From positions 1 through 41,985 of IMG/VR virus record IMGVR_UViG_3300031379_000007: a stretch of 41,985 nt of DNA; one strand, given 5' to 3'. The stretch comes from a virus. Under the pieces are notes generated by a model. It saw only the letters and a list, made by a program, of their open reading frames with translations. It searched no databases and had not been told where the DNA came from. This document shows positions 14,002 to 20,920 of this stretch, piece by piece; position 1 is the stretch's first letter, and each line of letters opens with the position of its first letter. The position numbers and the translations under genes were made by a program.

Positions 14002-14961
14002 GTGTTGCGGCACATCCTGGTTACTGGCGGGACGGGGAGTTTCGGGCGTGCGTTTGTGCGGCACGTCTTAGACCACGGGCACCCAACATCCATCCGGGTG
14101 CTGTCCCGGTCGGAGTCCAAGCAGGCGGATATGCGGGCGGAGTTTGGCGACAATGCCAGGCTCCGTTTTCTCGTTGGTGACGTTCGGGACCGTGACCGTG
14201 TGCTGGACGCCTGCCGGGGCGTGGACACGGTGATTCATGCGGCGGCGCTCAAGCGGGTGGACACGGCCGAGAACGATCCCATCGAGGCGGTGCGGACCAA
14301 CATCGACGGCACGGTCTCGGTGGCGCGGGCCTGTGTGGAGCGCGGGGTTGAGAAGGCGGTGTTTTTGTCCACCGACAAGGCCTCAGAACCCAACACGCTG
14401 TACGGTGGCACGAAGTTCGTGGCCGAGCGGTTGTGGCTGGCGAGCAACGTGTACTCGGCCGGCACGGTCACACGGTTCAGCGCGACTCGCTACGGCAACG
14501 TGCTCGGGTCCACGGGCTCGGTCGTGCCGCTCTGGCGCAAGCAGGCTTCCGGTAGTGAGATCACCGTGACCGATCCCGCCATGGGCCGCTTCTGGATGCG
14601 GATGTCCGACGCCGTGGAGCTTGTGATGCTTGCCCTCACCCATATGCGCGGTGGCGAGGTGTTCGTCCCAAAGATCGGGGCGGCGCCGGTCGGCACGTTG
14701 GCGCAGGCGGTCGCGCCGGGCTGCACGTTCCGCGTCACGGGCATCCGGGCCGGCGAGAAGATGCAGGAAAGCCTGATCGGTCCCGACGAGGCCAGGAACG
14801 CGCACGACGCCGGGAGCTGCTACATCATCGAGCCAGCCACAGTGACGTGGGCGACGAACCGCCCGGGCTGCCCCGCCCCGCTCGTTCCGCCCGGCTTTGT
14901 CTACCGAAGCGATACAGCCCGATCCCTCAGCACGGAGGATTTACAGGAGATGCTACGATGA
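14002..14961 (+). CDS. PseB-like UDP-sugar 4,6-dehydratase (extended SDR)
   Basis: The 319-residue product is an extended short-chain dehydrogenase of the PseB/CapD/FnlA group. The NAD(P)-binding VTGGTGSFGR lies at residues ~7-16, then FLVGDVRD, HAAALKRVDTAENDP, STDKASEPNTLYGGTK (Thr124-Asp125-Lys126 and the Tyr134/Lys138 pair), RYGNVLGSTGSVVPLW and TDPAMGRFWM. PseB converts UDP-GlcNAc to the 4-keto-6-deoxy-AltNAc compound, the first step of pseudaminic acid synthesis. Related enzymes act in other sugar pathways. The start is uncertain: GTG 14002 or TTG 14005 follow a GGAGG; TTG 13951 would add 17 residues unlike the family. Confidence 0.82.
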   Translation: MLRHILVTGGTGSFGRAFVRHVLDHGHPTSIRVLSRSESKQADMRAEFGDNARLRFLVGDVRDRDRVLDACRGVDTVIHAAALKRVDTAENDPIEAVRTNIDGTVSVARACVERGVEKAVFLSTDKASEPNTLYGGTKFVAERLWLASNVYSAGTVTRFSATRYGNVLGSTGSVVPLWRKQASGSEITVTDPAMGRFWMRMSDAVELVMLALTHMRGGEVFVPKIGAAPVGTLAQAVAPGCTFRVTGIRAGEKMQESLIGPDEARNAHDAGSCYIIEPATVTWATNRPGCPAPLVPPGFVYRSDTARSLSTEDLQEMLR

Positions 14962-15143
14962 GAACCGCAAAGTGGATTACCGCACTTGTCATCTTGGCCC
15001 TCGCGGGTTGCGTACATGGCACGCCGTTCGAGCCCGAGATGTGCATTGTGACTATGGACAGCTCTGGCACGGTCATGCTGAGTGCCGAGATGTTGGATCG
15101 CTGCCGGACCTGGCAGATTCTGGTGGAGATTCGTAGGCCATGA
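14958..15143 (+). CDS. Mini-lipoprotein (paralogue of 34668-34847)
   Basis: The 61-residue product has a basic start (MRTAKW), a hydrophobic core and a lipobox LALAGC, so the mature protein would begin at Cys18 with a lipid anchor. The mature part starts CVHGTPFEPEMC and ends WQILVEIRRP, with a second and third cysteine. The protein at 34668-34847 shares the lipobox, C-V-x-G-x-P-F-x-P-E, a later CR and the I-x-x-E-I-R-R ending. Location would be the membrane; function unknown (superinfection exclusion and spanin-like roles are open guesses). ATGA overlaps at both ends embed it in the sugar module. Confidence 0.7.
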   Translation: MRTAKWITALVILALAGCVHGTPFEPEMCIVTMDSSGTVMLSAEMLDRCRTWQILVEIRRP

Positions 15144-15889
15144 CAACGATCGCCGGAGTGCCCATCGGAGAGGGCCGCTGCAAGGTGGTGGCCGAGATCA
15201 GCAATAACCACAACAGCGATTACGACCGATGCGTCCGACTGGTCCAGGCGGCGCGAGACGCCGGGGCGGATGTCATCAAGTTCCAAGCGTATACCCCGGC
15301 CGAGCTTGTGGACCTGCGCGGCGACGGGCCCGCGCCGGAGCCGTGGGGCGCGCAGGGCTGGATAATGGGCGCGCTCTACGCCAAGGCACAGACCCCACTC
15401 AAGTGGTTCCCGCGCCTGGCGACGTACTGCACCGACAACGGCATCCCGTGGTTCTCGTCCGTGTTCGGCACCGGCTCGCTCGCGCTGCTCGAGGCGCTGG
15501 ACTGCCCCACGTACAAACTCGCCAGCCTGGACTACGGCAAGCGTTCGCTCGCCCGTGCAGTTGCCCATACAGGCAAGCCCGTTGTCCAGTCGTGCAGCCA
15601 CGTTAACGCCCCCAGGACGTGCGACGTGGCCCTGTGGTGCCCTCCGGGCTACCCCCAGGCTCCCGCGTCGTTCGTGGGGCGATTTGGCGCGAGGCGATAC
15701 GCCGGGTTCAGCTACCACGGGACGGACCCGCTGGTGCCCGCGCTCGCCGCAGCGCACGGGGCGGCCGTCGTGGAGTGCCACGTCATGCTGGACGATGAGC
15801 CGAGCGAGCTGGAAAGCAACGTCAGCCTCACGATCAGCCAGCTCGGCGCGCTCGTCTCGATGCTCGGGACCGTGGAGGCGTGGGGATGA
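15140..15889 (+). CDS. NeuB/PseI-like nonulosonic acid synthase, barrel domain only
   Basis: The 249-residue product matches the NeuB family TIM barrel: VVAEISNNHNSDYDRCVRLV (Glu19), GADVIKFQAYTP, FSSVFGTGSLALLEALDCPTYKLASLDY, GKPVVQS, GFSYHGTDP (His193) and VVECHVMLDD (His214). The two histidines, 21 residues apart, correspond to the metal-binding pair of NeuB. These enzymes condense phosphoenolpyruvate with a hexosamine to make sialic, pseudaminic or legionaminic acid. Family members are usually about 340 residues with a C-terminal SAF (antifreeze-like) domain; here that domain is missing and no neighbouring gene encodes it. VECH replaces the usual IEKH. Confidence 0.82.
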   Translation: MTTIAGVPIGEGRCKVVAEISNNHNSDYDRCVRLVQAARDAGADVIKFQAYTPAELVDLRGDGPAPEPWGAQGWIMGALYAKAQTPLKWFPRLATYCTDNGIPWFSSVFGTGSLALLEALDCPTYKLASLDYGKRSLARAVAHTGKPVVQSCSHVNAPRTCDVALWCPPGYPQAPASFVGRFGARRYAGFSYHGTDPLVPALAAAHGAAVVECHVMLDDEPSELESNVSLTISQLGALVSMLGTVEAWG

Positions 15890-16473
15890 TGGCCCGCGAA
15901 CGCTATCTCGCCATGCTGTCGTCCTGGGCACATTGGGCCGCGACGTCGGACGCGATCGTGCTGCTGGCCGGAGACGGCGAGGAACGGGTGGATGTGGCGT
16001 GCCGGATGATGGCGGTCGGGCCGAACCAGATGCTCGTAATCACGGGCGGATTGGACGATCCGCCCTACTCGCTGACCGCCCGGAAGCTCCGCGCCAAGGC
16101 GCTGGGGCTCGGGGTCGCACCCAGCAAGATCGTGACGGACGGCGCCCTGAACACCCACGAACAGGCCGAGCACGTCGTGGCGCTGGCAAAAGAGCGGGGC
16201 TGGAAGCGGCTGTCTGTCGTCGCCTCGCCCGACCACATAGCGCGTGCCCACCTAACGTTCGTGAAGGTTTTGGATGACGCGGGGCTGGCCGACTCCGTGT
16301 GTGTCATGCCGGTTACCGTTTCGGCCAAGTGGGGTGAGGTGCCAGCCGGTAGAGATTGCACGCGCCTCGATCTGCTCACGGACGAATGCGCCAAGGTCGA
16401 GCGGTACGCCGAGCATGTGGCGACCTGGGAGCGCGGGGTGGGCTATTTGCTCGCCTGGGAAGGCCGCGCATGA
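15886..16473 (+). CDS. DUF218 (YdcF/ElyC-like) protein
   Basis: The 195-residue product fits DUF218. It has DAIVLLAGDGEERVDVACRMM near residue 22, LVITGGLDDPP, a TARKLRAKALGLGV segment, KIVTDGALNTHEQAEHVVALAKERGWKRLSVVASPDHIARAHLTF, and a helical end. In DUF218 the N-T-x-E-N/Q-A motif and the later S-x-x-x-H-x-x-R-A residues form a conserved pocket. YdcF binds S-adenosylmethionine and ElyC/SanA affect the cell envelope, but no reaction is established. No membrane segment is present, so it is probably cytosolic. Position between the synthase and the cytidylyltransferase suggests a sugar or cell-surface role (inference). Confidence 0.75.
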   Translation: MMARERYLAMLSSWAHWAATSDAIVLLAGDGEERVDVACRMMAVGPNQMLVITGGLDDPPYSLTARKLRAKALGLGVAPSKIVTDGALNTHEQAEHVVALAKERGWKRLSVVASPDHIARAHLTFVKVLDDAGLADSVCVMPVTVSAKWGEVPAGRDCTRLDLLTDECAKVERYAEHVATWERGVGYLLAWEGRA

Positions 16474-16802
16474 CGCTCCGCGAGCTGATCGCCCGGTTCC
16501 CCGATCGCTTCTACGCGCAGACGTGGTACGGGGGCGAGGCGTTTCTGGATCGGGAGCCTCGCCCGTGGCTGGGGTGGCCTGACTGGGTAGACCCGTTCTT
16601 GCCGGAGGCGCACCCCGCCTACACCGCCGCCGACCTGGCCGGGCTCTGGCTCGAGGACCCGACCCGCCGCCTCTGGATTTGCTACCTGTGGACGTCGGAT
16701 CTTGATGCGCAGGGCCAGCGCATCTATGTCGGGCAGAACGGGCGCGGGTTCGAGATCCACCGCCACCTGCACCTCAGTGAACGGTGGGGGTGCCCGGTAT
16801 GA
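16470..16802 (+). CDS. Unknown protein of the sugar module
   Basis: The 110-residue product is rich in Trp, Tyr and Pro: FYAQTWYGGEAFLDREPRP, a WPDWVDPFLPEAHPAYTAADLAGLWL segment, then RRLWICYLWTSDLDAQGQRIYVGQNGRGFEIHRHLHL. Aromatic clusters could bind carbohydrate, but no family is recognised. It is coupled by ATGA to both neighbours, so it probably belongs to the pathway. The pathway steps not assigned here are the acetyltransfer and nucleotide-sugar hydrolysis. Confidence 0.6.
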   Translation: MTLRELIARFPDRFYAQTWYGGEAFLDREPRPWLGWPDWVDPFLPEAHPAYTAADLAGLWLEDPTRRLWICYLWTSDLDAQGQRIYVGQNGRGFEIHRHLHLSERWGCPV

Positions 16803-17398
16803 TCGCACCCCTCGCCATAATCCAGGTGCGCATGGGTTCGACTCGGCTGCCCGGCAAGGCGTTGCTACCCATTGCGGGCCGGTCGATGATCCACCGCGTG
16901 TGGGCCACGACGGTTGAGGCGTTTGGTGCCGAGCATACCGTGGTCGCCTATCCAGACACGCCTGAGAACGACCCACTGCGCGACGAGCTAGGCCGCATTG
17001 GCGCGACGCGCTTCGCATGGGATGGCCCCGAGTCCGACGTGCTCGGCAGGTTCCACGCCTGCGCGCACCGCTACCGCTGGCACCCTGACAGCGTGATTGT
17101 CCGGGTCACGGCGGACGATCCGTACAAGGACGTGCTCGCCATGCGCCAGGTCGCGGAAGGCGAGCGGCTACCCGTGGAGTTCGGGGGCGAGGCGTTCACG
17201 CTCGCCATGCTGGATGAGGCGCAACTGTTGACCACGGACCCCGGTGCGCGGGAGCACATCACGCTCGCGCTGTTTCCCACGCCACCCCCCCCCCCGCCTT
17301 CTGGCGTGTGGACAATCGACACGCAGGCGGACTACGACGCCGTGGTGATGGCGACGACAGTTCCCGTTCTACTACAGAGCAGGTGGGTGTCCGCATGA
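16799..17398 (+). CDS. SpsF/PseF-like cytidylyltransferase
   Basis: The 199-residue product has the nucleotidyltransferase start IIQVRMGSTRLPGKALLPIAGR (residues ~7-28; R-x-G-S-T-R-L-P-G-K binds the nucleotide). Further on come SDVLGRFHACAHRY, VIVRVTADDP (metal-binding Asp) and WTIDTQADYDAVV. It resembles the SpsF and PseF/NeuA group that activates nonulosonic acids as CMP-sugars. It is shorter than the usual ~230-250 residues. A run of six prolines near residues 164-169 is encoded by an 11-C tract that could slip. Confidence 0.78.
   Translation: MIAPLAIIQVRMGSTRLPGKALLPIAGRSMIHRVWATTVEAFGAEHTVVAYPDTPENDPLRDELGRIGATRFAWDGPESDVLGRFHACAHRYRWHPDSVIVRVTADDPYKDVLAMRQVAEGERLPVEFGGEAFTLAMLDEAQLLTTDPGAREHITLALFPTPPPPPPSGVWTIDTQADYDAVVMATTVPVLLQSRWVSA
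17285..17295 (+). repeat. Poly-C tract of 11 bases
   Basis: Eleven consecutive C bases lie inside the cytidylyltransferase gene and encode part of a Pro run (CCA CCC CCC CCC CCG CCT). A change of one or two bases would shift the frame and remove the conserved WTIDTQ region. It is the longest homopolymer I noticed in the window. Confidence 0.95.
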
Positions 17399-18417
17399 GG
17401 AACGGCGAGGCGGTGGCTGTCTTCGAGCGCGCGTTCGCGGAATACGTCGGGGCACGCTACGCCATCGCGCTCTCGAACGGAACCGCGACTCTGCATACGG
17501 CCCTCGTTGCGCTCGGGGTCAAGCCGGGGGATCGGGTAGCCGTCCCGCCGCTCACGATGGCGTCCACGAGCATTGCCATCCTGCACGCGGGCGGCGTGCC
17601 CGTCTTCGTGGACGTGGACCCGGATACGTGGCTCATGGACCCACTAGGGGCGGCCAACGTCGGGTATCAGGTGCCAGTATCGCTCTACGGGCTCCATTGG
17701 CAGATAGCGTGCCGTGACACGTTCCGGCGCGCCCTCACGATTGACGATGCGGCGCAAACGCTACGCCACGCTGATGGCCGATTCGCGTTTACGTCCTACT
17801 CGTTCCAGGCGTCGAAGATTCTTGCGACAGGCGAGGGCGGGATGCTGGTGACGAACGACGCGGACCTGGCCCGGAAAGCGCGGGAGTTCTCGTCGCTCGG
17901 CTACCGGATGCGCCCCGACCAGCCGCGCATTGATTCCGCCACGCTCAAGCGCCCGACGTATGAGCGGCACCATGCACTCGGGTGGAACTACCGGATGAGT
18001 GACGCGACCGCCGACGTGGGGCTGGTGGAACTGTCGCGGGCCGATTGGCTCCTGGAGTCGAGGCGCCGCGCGGCTCGGCTCTACGCGCAGGCGGTTGAGG
18101 GGTGTTCGTGGCTCCGGCCCCAGGCCGTGCCACCTGGAGCCACGCACGACTACTGGACCTATGCGGTGGTGCTCGAAAGCGCGGAGCTCTGGCGCCCGTT
18201 CACAGATCTCGTCGTGATCCACGGCGGCGAGATGCCCTACGGCGCGTGGAGGCTCACGTACCAGGAGCCCGCGTTCCGCCACCTGGCCGAGCCCGGTTGC
18301 TGTCCCGTCGCCGAATCGCTGCAACCCCGACTGGTCCAATTCCAGACGAACGACATACTGGCCGCTGCGCGCAACGCCGATGCGGTCCATGCGGCGGTCC
18401 GGGAGCTGAATGGCTAA
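17395..18417 (+). CDS. DegT/DnrJ/EryC1 sugar aminotransferase (PseC-like)
   Basis: The 340-residue product is a PLP-dependent nucleotide-sugar aminotransferase. It has FAEYVGARYAIALSNGTATLHTAL, GDRVAVPPLTMASTSIAILHAGGVPVFVDVDP, LTIDDAAQTL and SFQASKILATGEGGM, with Lys141 the expected PLP lysine, then HHALGWNYRMSDATADVGLVEL. PseC aminates the PseB product, so the pairing is functionally coherent. Relative to typical members the ATG 17395 start is about 15-25 residues short. GTG 17383 adds only four, so the N-terminal substrate-site strand may be reduced. The cognate substrate cannot be told from sequence alone. Confidence 0.82.
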   Translation: MRNGEAVAVFERAFAEYVGARYAIALSNGTATLHTALVALGVKPGDRVAVPPLTMASTSIAILHAGGVPVFVDVDPDTWLMDPLGAANVGYQVPVSLYGLHWQIACRDTFRRALTIDDAAQTLRHADGRFAFTSYSFQASKILATGEGGMLVTNDADLARKAREFSSLGYRMRPDQPRIDSATLKRPTYERHHALGWNYRMSDATADVGLVELSRADWLLESRRRAARLYAQAVEGCSWLRPQAVPPGATHDYWTYAVVLESAELWRPFTDLVVIHGGEMPYGAWRLTYQEPAFRHLAEPGCCPVAESLQPRLVQFQTNDILAAARNADAVHAAVRELNG

Positions 18418-18707
18418 TGCCCCTCTACGAATACCGCTGCCCGGACGGCCACACCGCCGAAGAATTGCGCAAATACGTGGACCGGGACGAGCCGGTGACG
18501 TGCGGTGAGTGCGGAGCGCCGATGGTGCGTATCCTGAGCGCGCATCATCAGCAACCAGATGGGCTGTATTCCCACTGCCCCAACATCGGTACGCCGGACA
18601 ACTATGAGCGCAAGCATGACCTGTGGAAGCGTCAACAGATGGAACGCGCCGAGAAGCGAGAACATAGGGCTGACCGGGCGTGCGAACTCCGGAGGATGGC
18701 CGGTTGA
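18417..18707 (+). CDS. FmdB-type zinc-ribbon protein
   Basis: The 96-residue product begins MPLYEYRCPDGHTAEELRKY, then PVTCGECGAPMVRILSAHH, the FmdB-family zinc-ribbon layout (here C...CxxC with an H as possible fourth ligand instead of the usual two CxxC). The C-terminal half is a charged helix. Such proteins are common next to phage terminase genes; their role is unknown. The ATG shares its A with the preceding TAA. Confidence 0.75.
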   Translation: MPLYEYRCPDGHTAEELRKYVDRDEPVTCGECGAPMVRILSAHHQQPDGLYSHCPNIGTPDNYERKHDLWKRQQMERAEKREHRADRACELRRMAG

Positions 18708-18955
18708 GCGTCGGTGACGTGTTCCGGCTGACGGCGGTGCGGGGCGGCATCTTCGCCGCGTCGGTTAGCGTTTCGAGCATGGCGACCTATACCTACGCCC
18801 GCTGTCCGTCGTGTGGTCGATTGATCATGGCGATCCCGGGTAAGTGGGATGTGGAGACGCGGCCACGGCCAACAAGCGCGCAATGGAGTGGGCGTGGGCC
18901 GGTAGTGGTTTGCAAGCGATGTGGTGAGTACGTGGAGGTGATCGTACACAGATGA
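18704..18955 (+). CDS. Small zinc-ribbon protein
   Basis: The 83-residue product has YARCPSCGRLIM and VVVCKRCGEYVEV, a classic CxxC...CxxC zinc ribbon. TTG 18704 is chosen as start because a GGAGG lies 8 bases upstream and the TTGA overlaps the previous stop. ATG 18779 would give a 58-residue version containing only the ribbon and has no clear ribosome site. Confidence 0.6.
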   Translation: MSVGDVFRLTAVRGGIFAASVSVSSMATYTYARCPSCGRLIMAIPGKWDVETRPRPTSAQWSGRGPVVVCKRCGEYVEVIVHR

Positions 18956-19485
18956 AGCGCAAGCACCCGAGGCGGTCGTGGAACCTGATTCTCGAGCGGT
19001 TGAGCCGGGGCGAGACGCTGCAAAAGGCGGTGCGCGGCGAGAACATGCCGCGTCACAATACCGTCATCAAGCGGGTCCGCAACGACAAAGAGTTCGCTGG
19101 TCGTTACATAATCGCTCGCGAGATCGGCTACACGATCATGGCAGACGGGATCATCGACATAGCCGACGACGGAGCGCGGGACTATGGCGTGGACGATAAG
19201 GGCCGGGAGGTGGTGAACAAGGAGCACATTCTACGCTCGCGAGTGCGCATAGATACGCGGAAATGGCTGCTCGCCAAGGCGCTGCCCAAAATCTACGGGG
19301 ATCGTTTCGCTCTGGAGGCGAGCGGACCGGGTGGTGGGCCGATCCCCGTCGCCGGGCTCGTGGGCCTCGTGGCCTCACTGTCGCCCGAGCAGGTGCGTGA
19401 GTTGATGGCACTACCCCCCGAGGAACGACAGGCCCGATTGCTCGCCCTCGCATCTGGCGACAAGAAGCCCGGGATGGACGAATGA
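18952..19485 (+). CDS. Terminase small subunit (Sf6-like)
   Basis: The 177-residue product fits the Sf6-type small terminase. A helix-turn-helix part (LILERLSRGETLQKAVRGENMPRHNTVIKRVRNDKEFAGRY) is followed by AREIGYTIMADGIIDIADD and RSRVRIDTRKWLLAKALPKIYGDR, the most conserved signature (R-x-x-x-D-x-R-K-W-x-x-x-K-x-x-P-K-x-Y-G-D). The C-terminus holds a Gly/Pro linker and a helix that may contact the large subunit. It recognises the packaging site and forms a ring. It precedes the large subunit with an ATGA overlap. Confidence 0.88.
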   Translation: MKRKHPRRSWNLILERLSRGETLQKAVRGENMPRHNTVIKRVRNDKEFAGRYIIAREIGYTIMADGIIDIADDGARDYGVDDKGREVVNKEHILRSRVRIDTRKWLLAKALPKIYGDRFALEASGPGGGPIPVAGLVGLVASLSPEQVRELMALPPEERQARLLALASGDKKPGMDE

Positions 19486-20906
19486 GCGCCATGCCCGCTT
19501 ACAGACTGCCCGAGCTCCAGCATGCCATGCTCATGCTAGAGGCGCGTGCTGTTGAGGTAGCGGCGCGTGACCGCTTCGCACCGTGGTTGGAGCGGGCCGC
19601 GCCGGAGTATCGGTGGGACGCGCGGCACTTCCGGCTCATGCAGGACGTGCTTGACCGGGTGACGTCGGGCGAGCTGCGCCGCGTCGCGTTCTCGCTCCCG
19701 ATCCGCCATGGCAAGAGCATCCACAACACGATCCACTACAGCGCCTATCGTTTGGAGCGCGATCCCCGCACCCGGATTCTTCTGGCGTCCTACAAGGAGG
19801 AACAGGCGCAGAAGTTCTCGCGTCAGATACGCCGGCTCGTGAGGGGACGCGGGATGCAGCTTGACCGCGACGCATCCGGCGAATGGGAGACGTCGCAAGG
19901 TGGGGGCGTTCGCTCAGTCGGCGCGGGCTCCGGTGTCGCCTCGGTCAACGCCGATCTGATCGTGGTGGACGACCCGATAGGCTCCCGCGACGAGGCAGAA
20001 AGCGCGGCTCGGCGGGACCGGGTATGGGACTGGATTACGAACGACCTGCTGGCTCGTTGCGAGCTGGATACGGCCGTCCTGCTCACCGCGTCGCGTTGGC
20101 ACCAGGACGACCCGCTGGGCAGACTCCTGGATCGCCAGGCGGGCGCGTGGTACGTCGTGGACCTACCGGGCAGGGCAGAGCCTAACGACGCGCTGGGCCG
20201 TGCGGTGGACGAGCCACTTTGGTTTGAGGAGCGGGGCGAGGAATGGCTGACGGAAAAGCGGATCGAGCTGGGCGAATACGGGTTCGCCTCGCTGGTGCAG
20301 GGTCGGCCCCGTCCCCGTGCGGGCGGGATGTTCAAGTGGGATTGGTGGAAGAAGCTGGATGTCGTGCCGGCGGTGGGCGGCATGGTGCGCTATTGGGATC
20401 TGGCGGGCACGGATGTGCGAAGCGACGGGCATGATCCCGACTATTCGGCCGGTGCGCTGCTTTGCCGAATGGTGGACGGGCGCACGGCCATCGTGGACGT
20501 TGAACGTTTCCGGTACTCGGTGGCGGGTCGGGACGCGAGACTACGCGAGGTATGCGCGTCCGACATCGCCACGTACCCGGGCCGTGTTGTGTGGTGGATC
20601 GAGACGGAGGCGGGCATCCAGGGGCGGGAGCGCACTGCCGAGATCGTGCGCGCGATCCAGAACATGGGGATGCCGTGCTACACAGAGCACCCGACCGGCT
20701 CGAAGATCGCCCGAGCGGAGCCCTTGGCCTCAAAGGCGGAGGCGGGCAACGTATACCTCTGCCCGGGCGCGTGGCGCGACCCGTTCCGCCTGGAGGCGGC
20801 GGACTTTCCCAACGGCAAGCACGATGACCAGATAGACGCGGCGGCCGGAGCCGACGCAAAGCTCGTGGTAGCGAACGTCGTTACCGCCCAGACCATGTAC
20901 ATCTAG
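19482..20906 (+). CDS. Terminase large subunit
   Basis: The 474-residue product is the packaging motor. The ATPase half has Walker A SLPIRHGKS (residues 71-79), LASYKEEQAQKFSR, Walker B LIVVDDP (~159-165) and a TASRWHQDDP coupling motif. The nuclease half has RYWDLAGTD (Asp ~306), VWWIETEAG and HDDQIDA (~447-453), the acidic residues expected of an RNase-H-fold nuclease. It cuts concatemers and pumps DNA into the prohead. Length and motif spacing are normal for the T4-like/Terminase_6 group. Confidence 0.92.
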   Translation: MSAMPAYRLPELQHAMLMLEARAVEVAARDRFAPWLERAAPEYRWDARHFRLMQDVLDRVTSGELRRVAFSLPIRHGKSIHNTIHYSAYRLERDPRTRILLASYKEEQAQKFSRQIRRLVRGRGMQLDRDASGEWETSQGGGVRSVGAGSGVASVNADLIVVDDPIGSRDEAESAARRDRVWDWITNDLLARCELDTAVLLTASRWHQDDPLGRLLDRQAGAWYVVDLPGRAEPNDALGRAVDEPLWFEERGEEWLTEKRIELGEYGFASLVQGRPRPRAGGMFKWDWWKKLDVVPAVGGMVRYWDLAGTDVRSDGHDPDYSAGALLCRMVDGRTAIVDVERFRYSVAGRDARLREVCASDIATYPGRVVWWIETEAGIQGRERTAEIVRAIQNMGMPCYTEHPTGSKIARAEPLASKAEAGNVYLCPGAWRDPFRLEAADFPNGKHDDQIDAAAGADAKLVVANVVTAQTMYI

Positions 20907-20920
20907 CGAGGCTCCGAACC

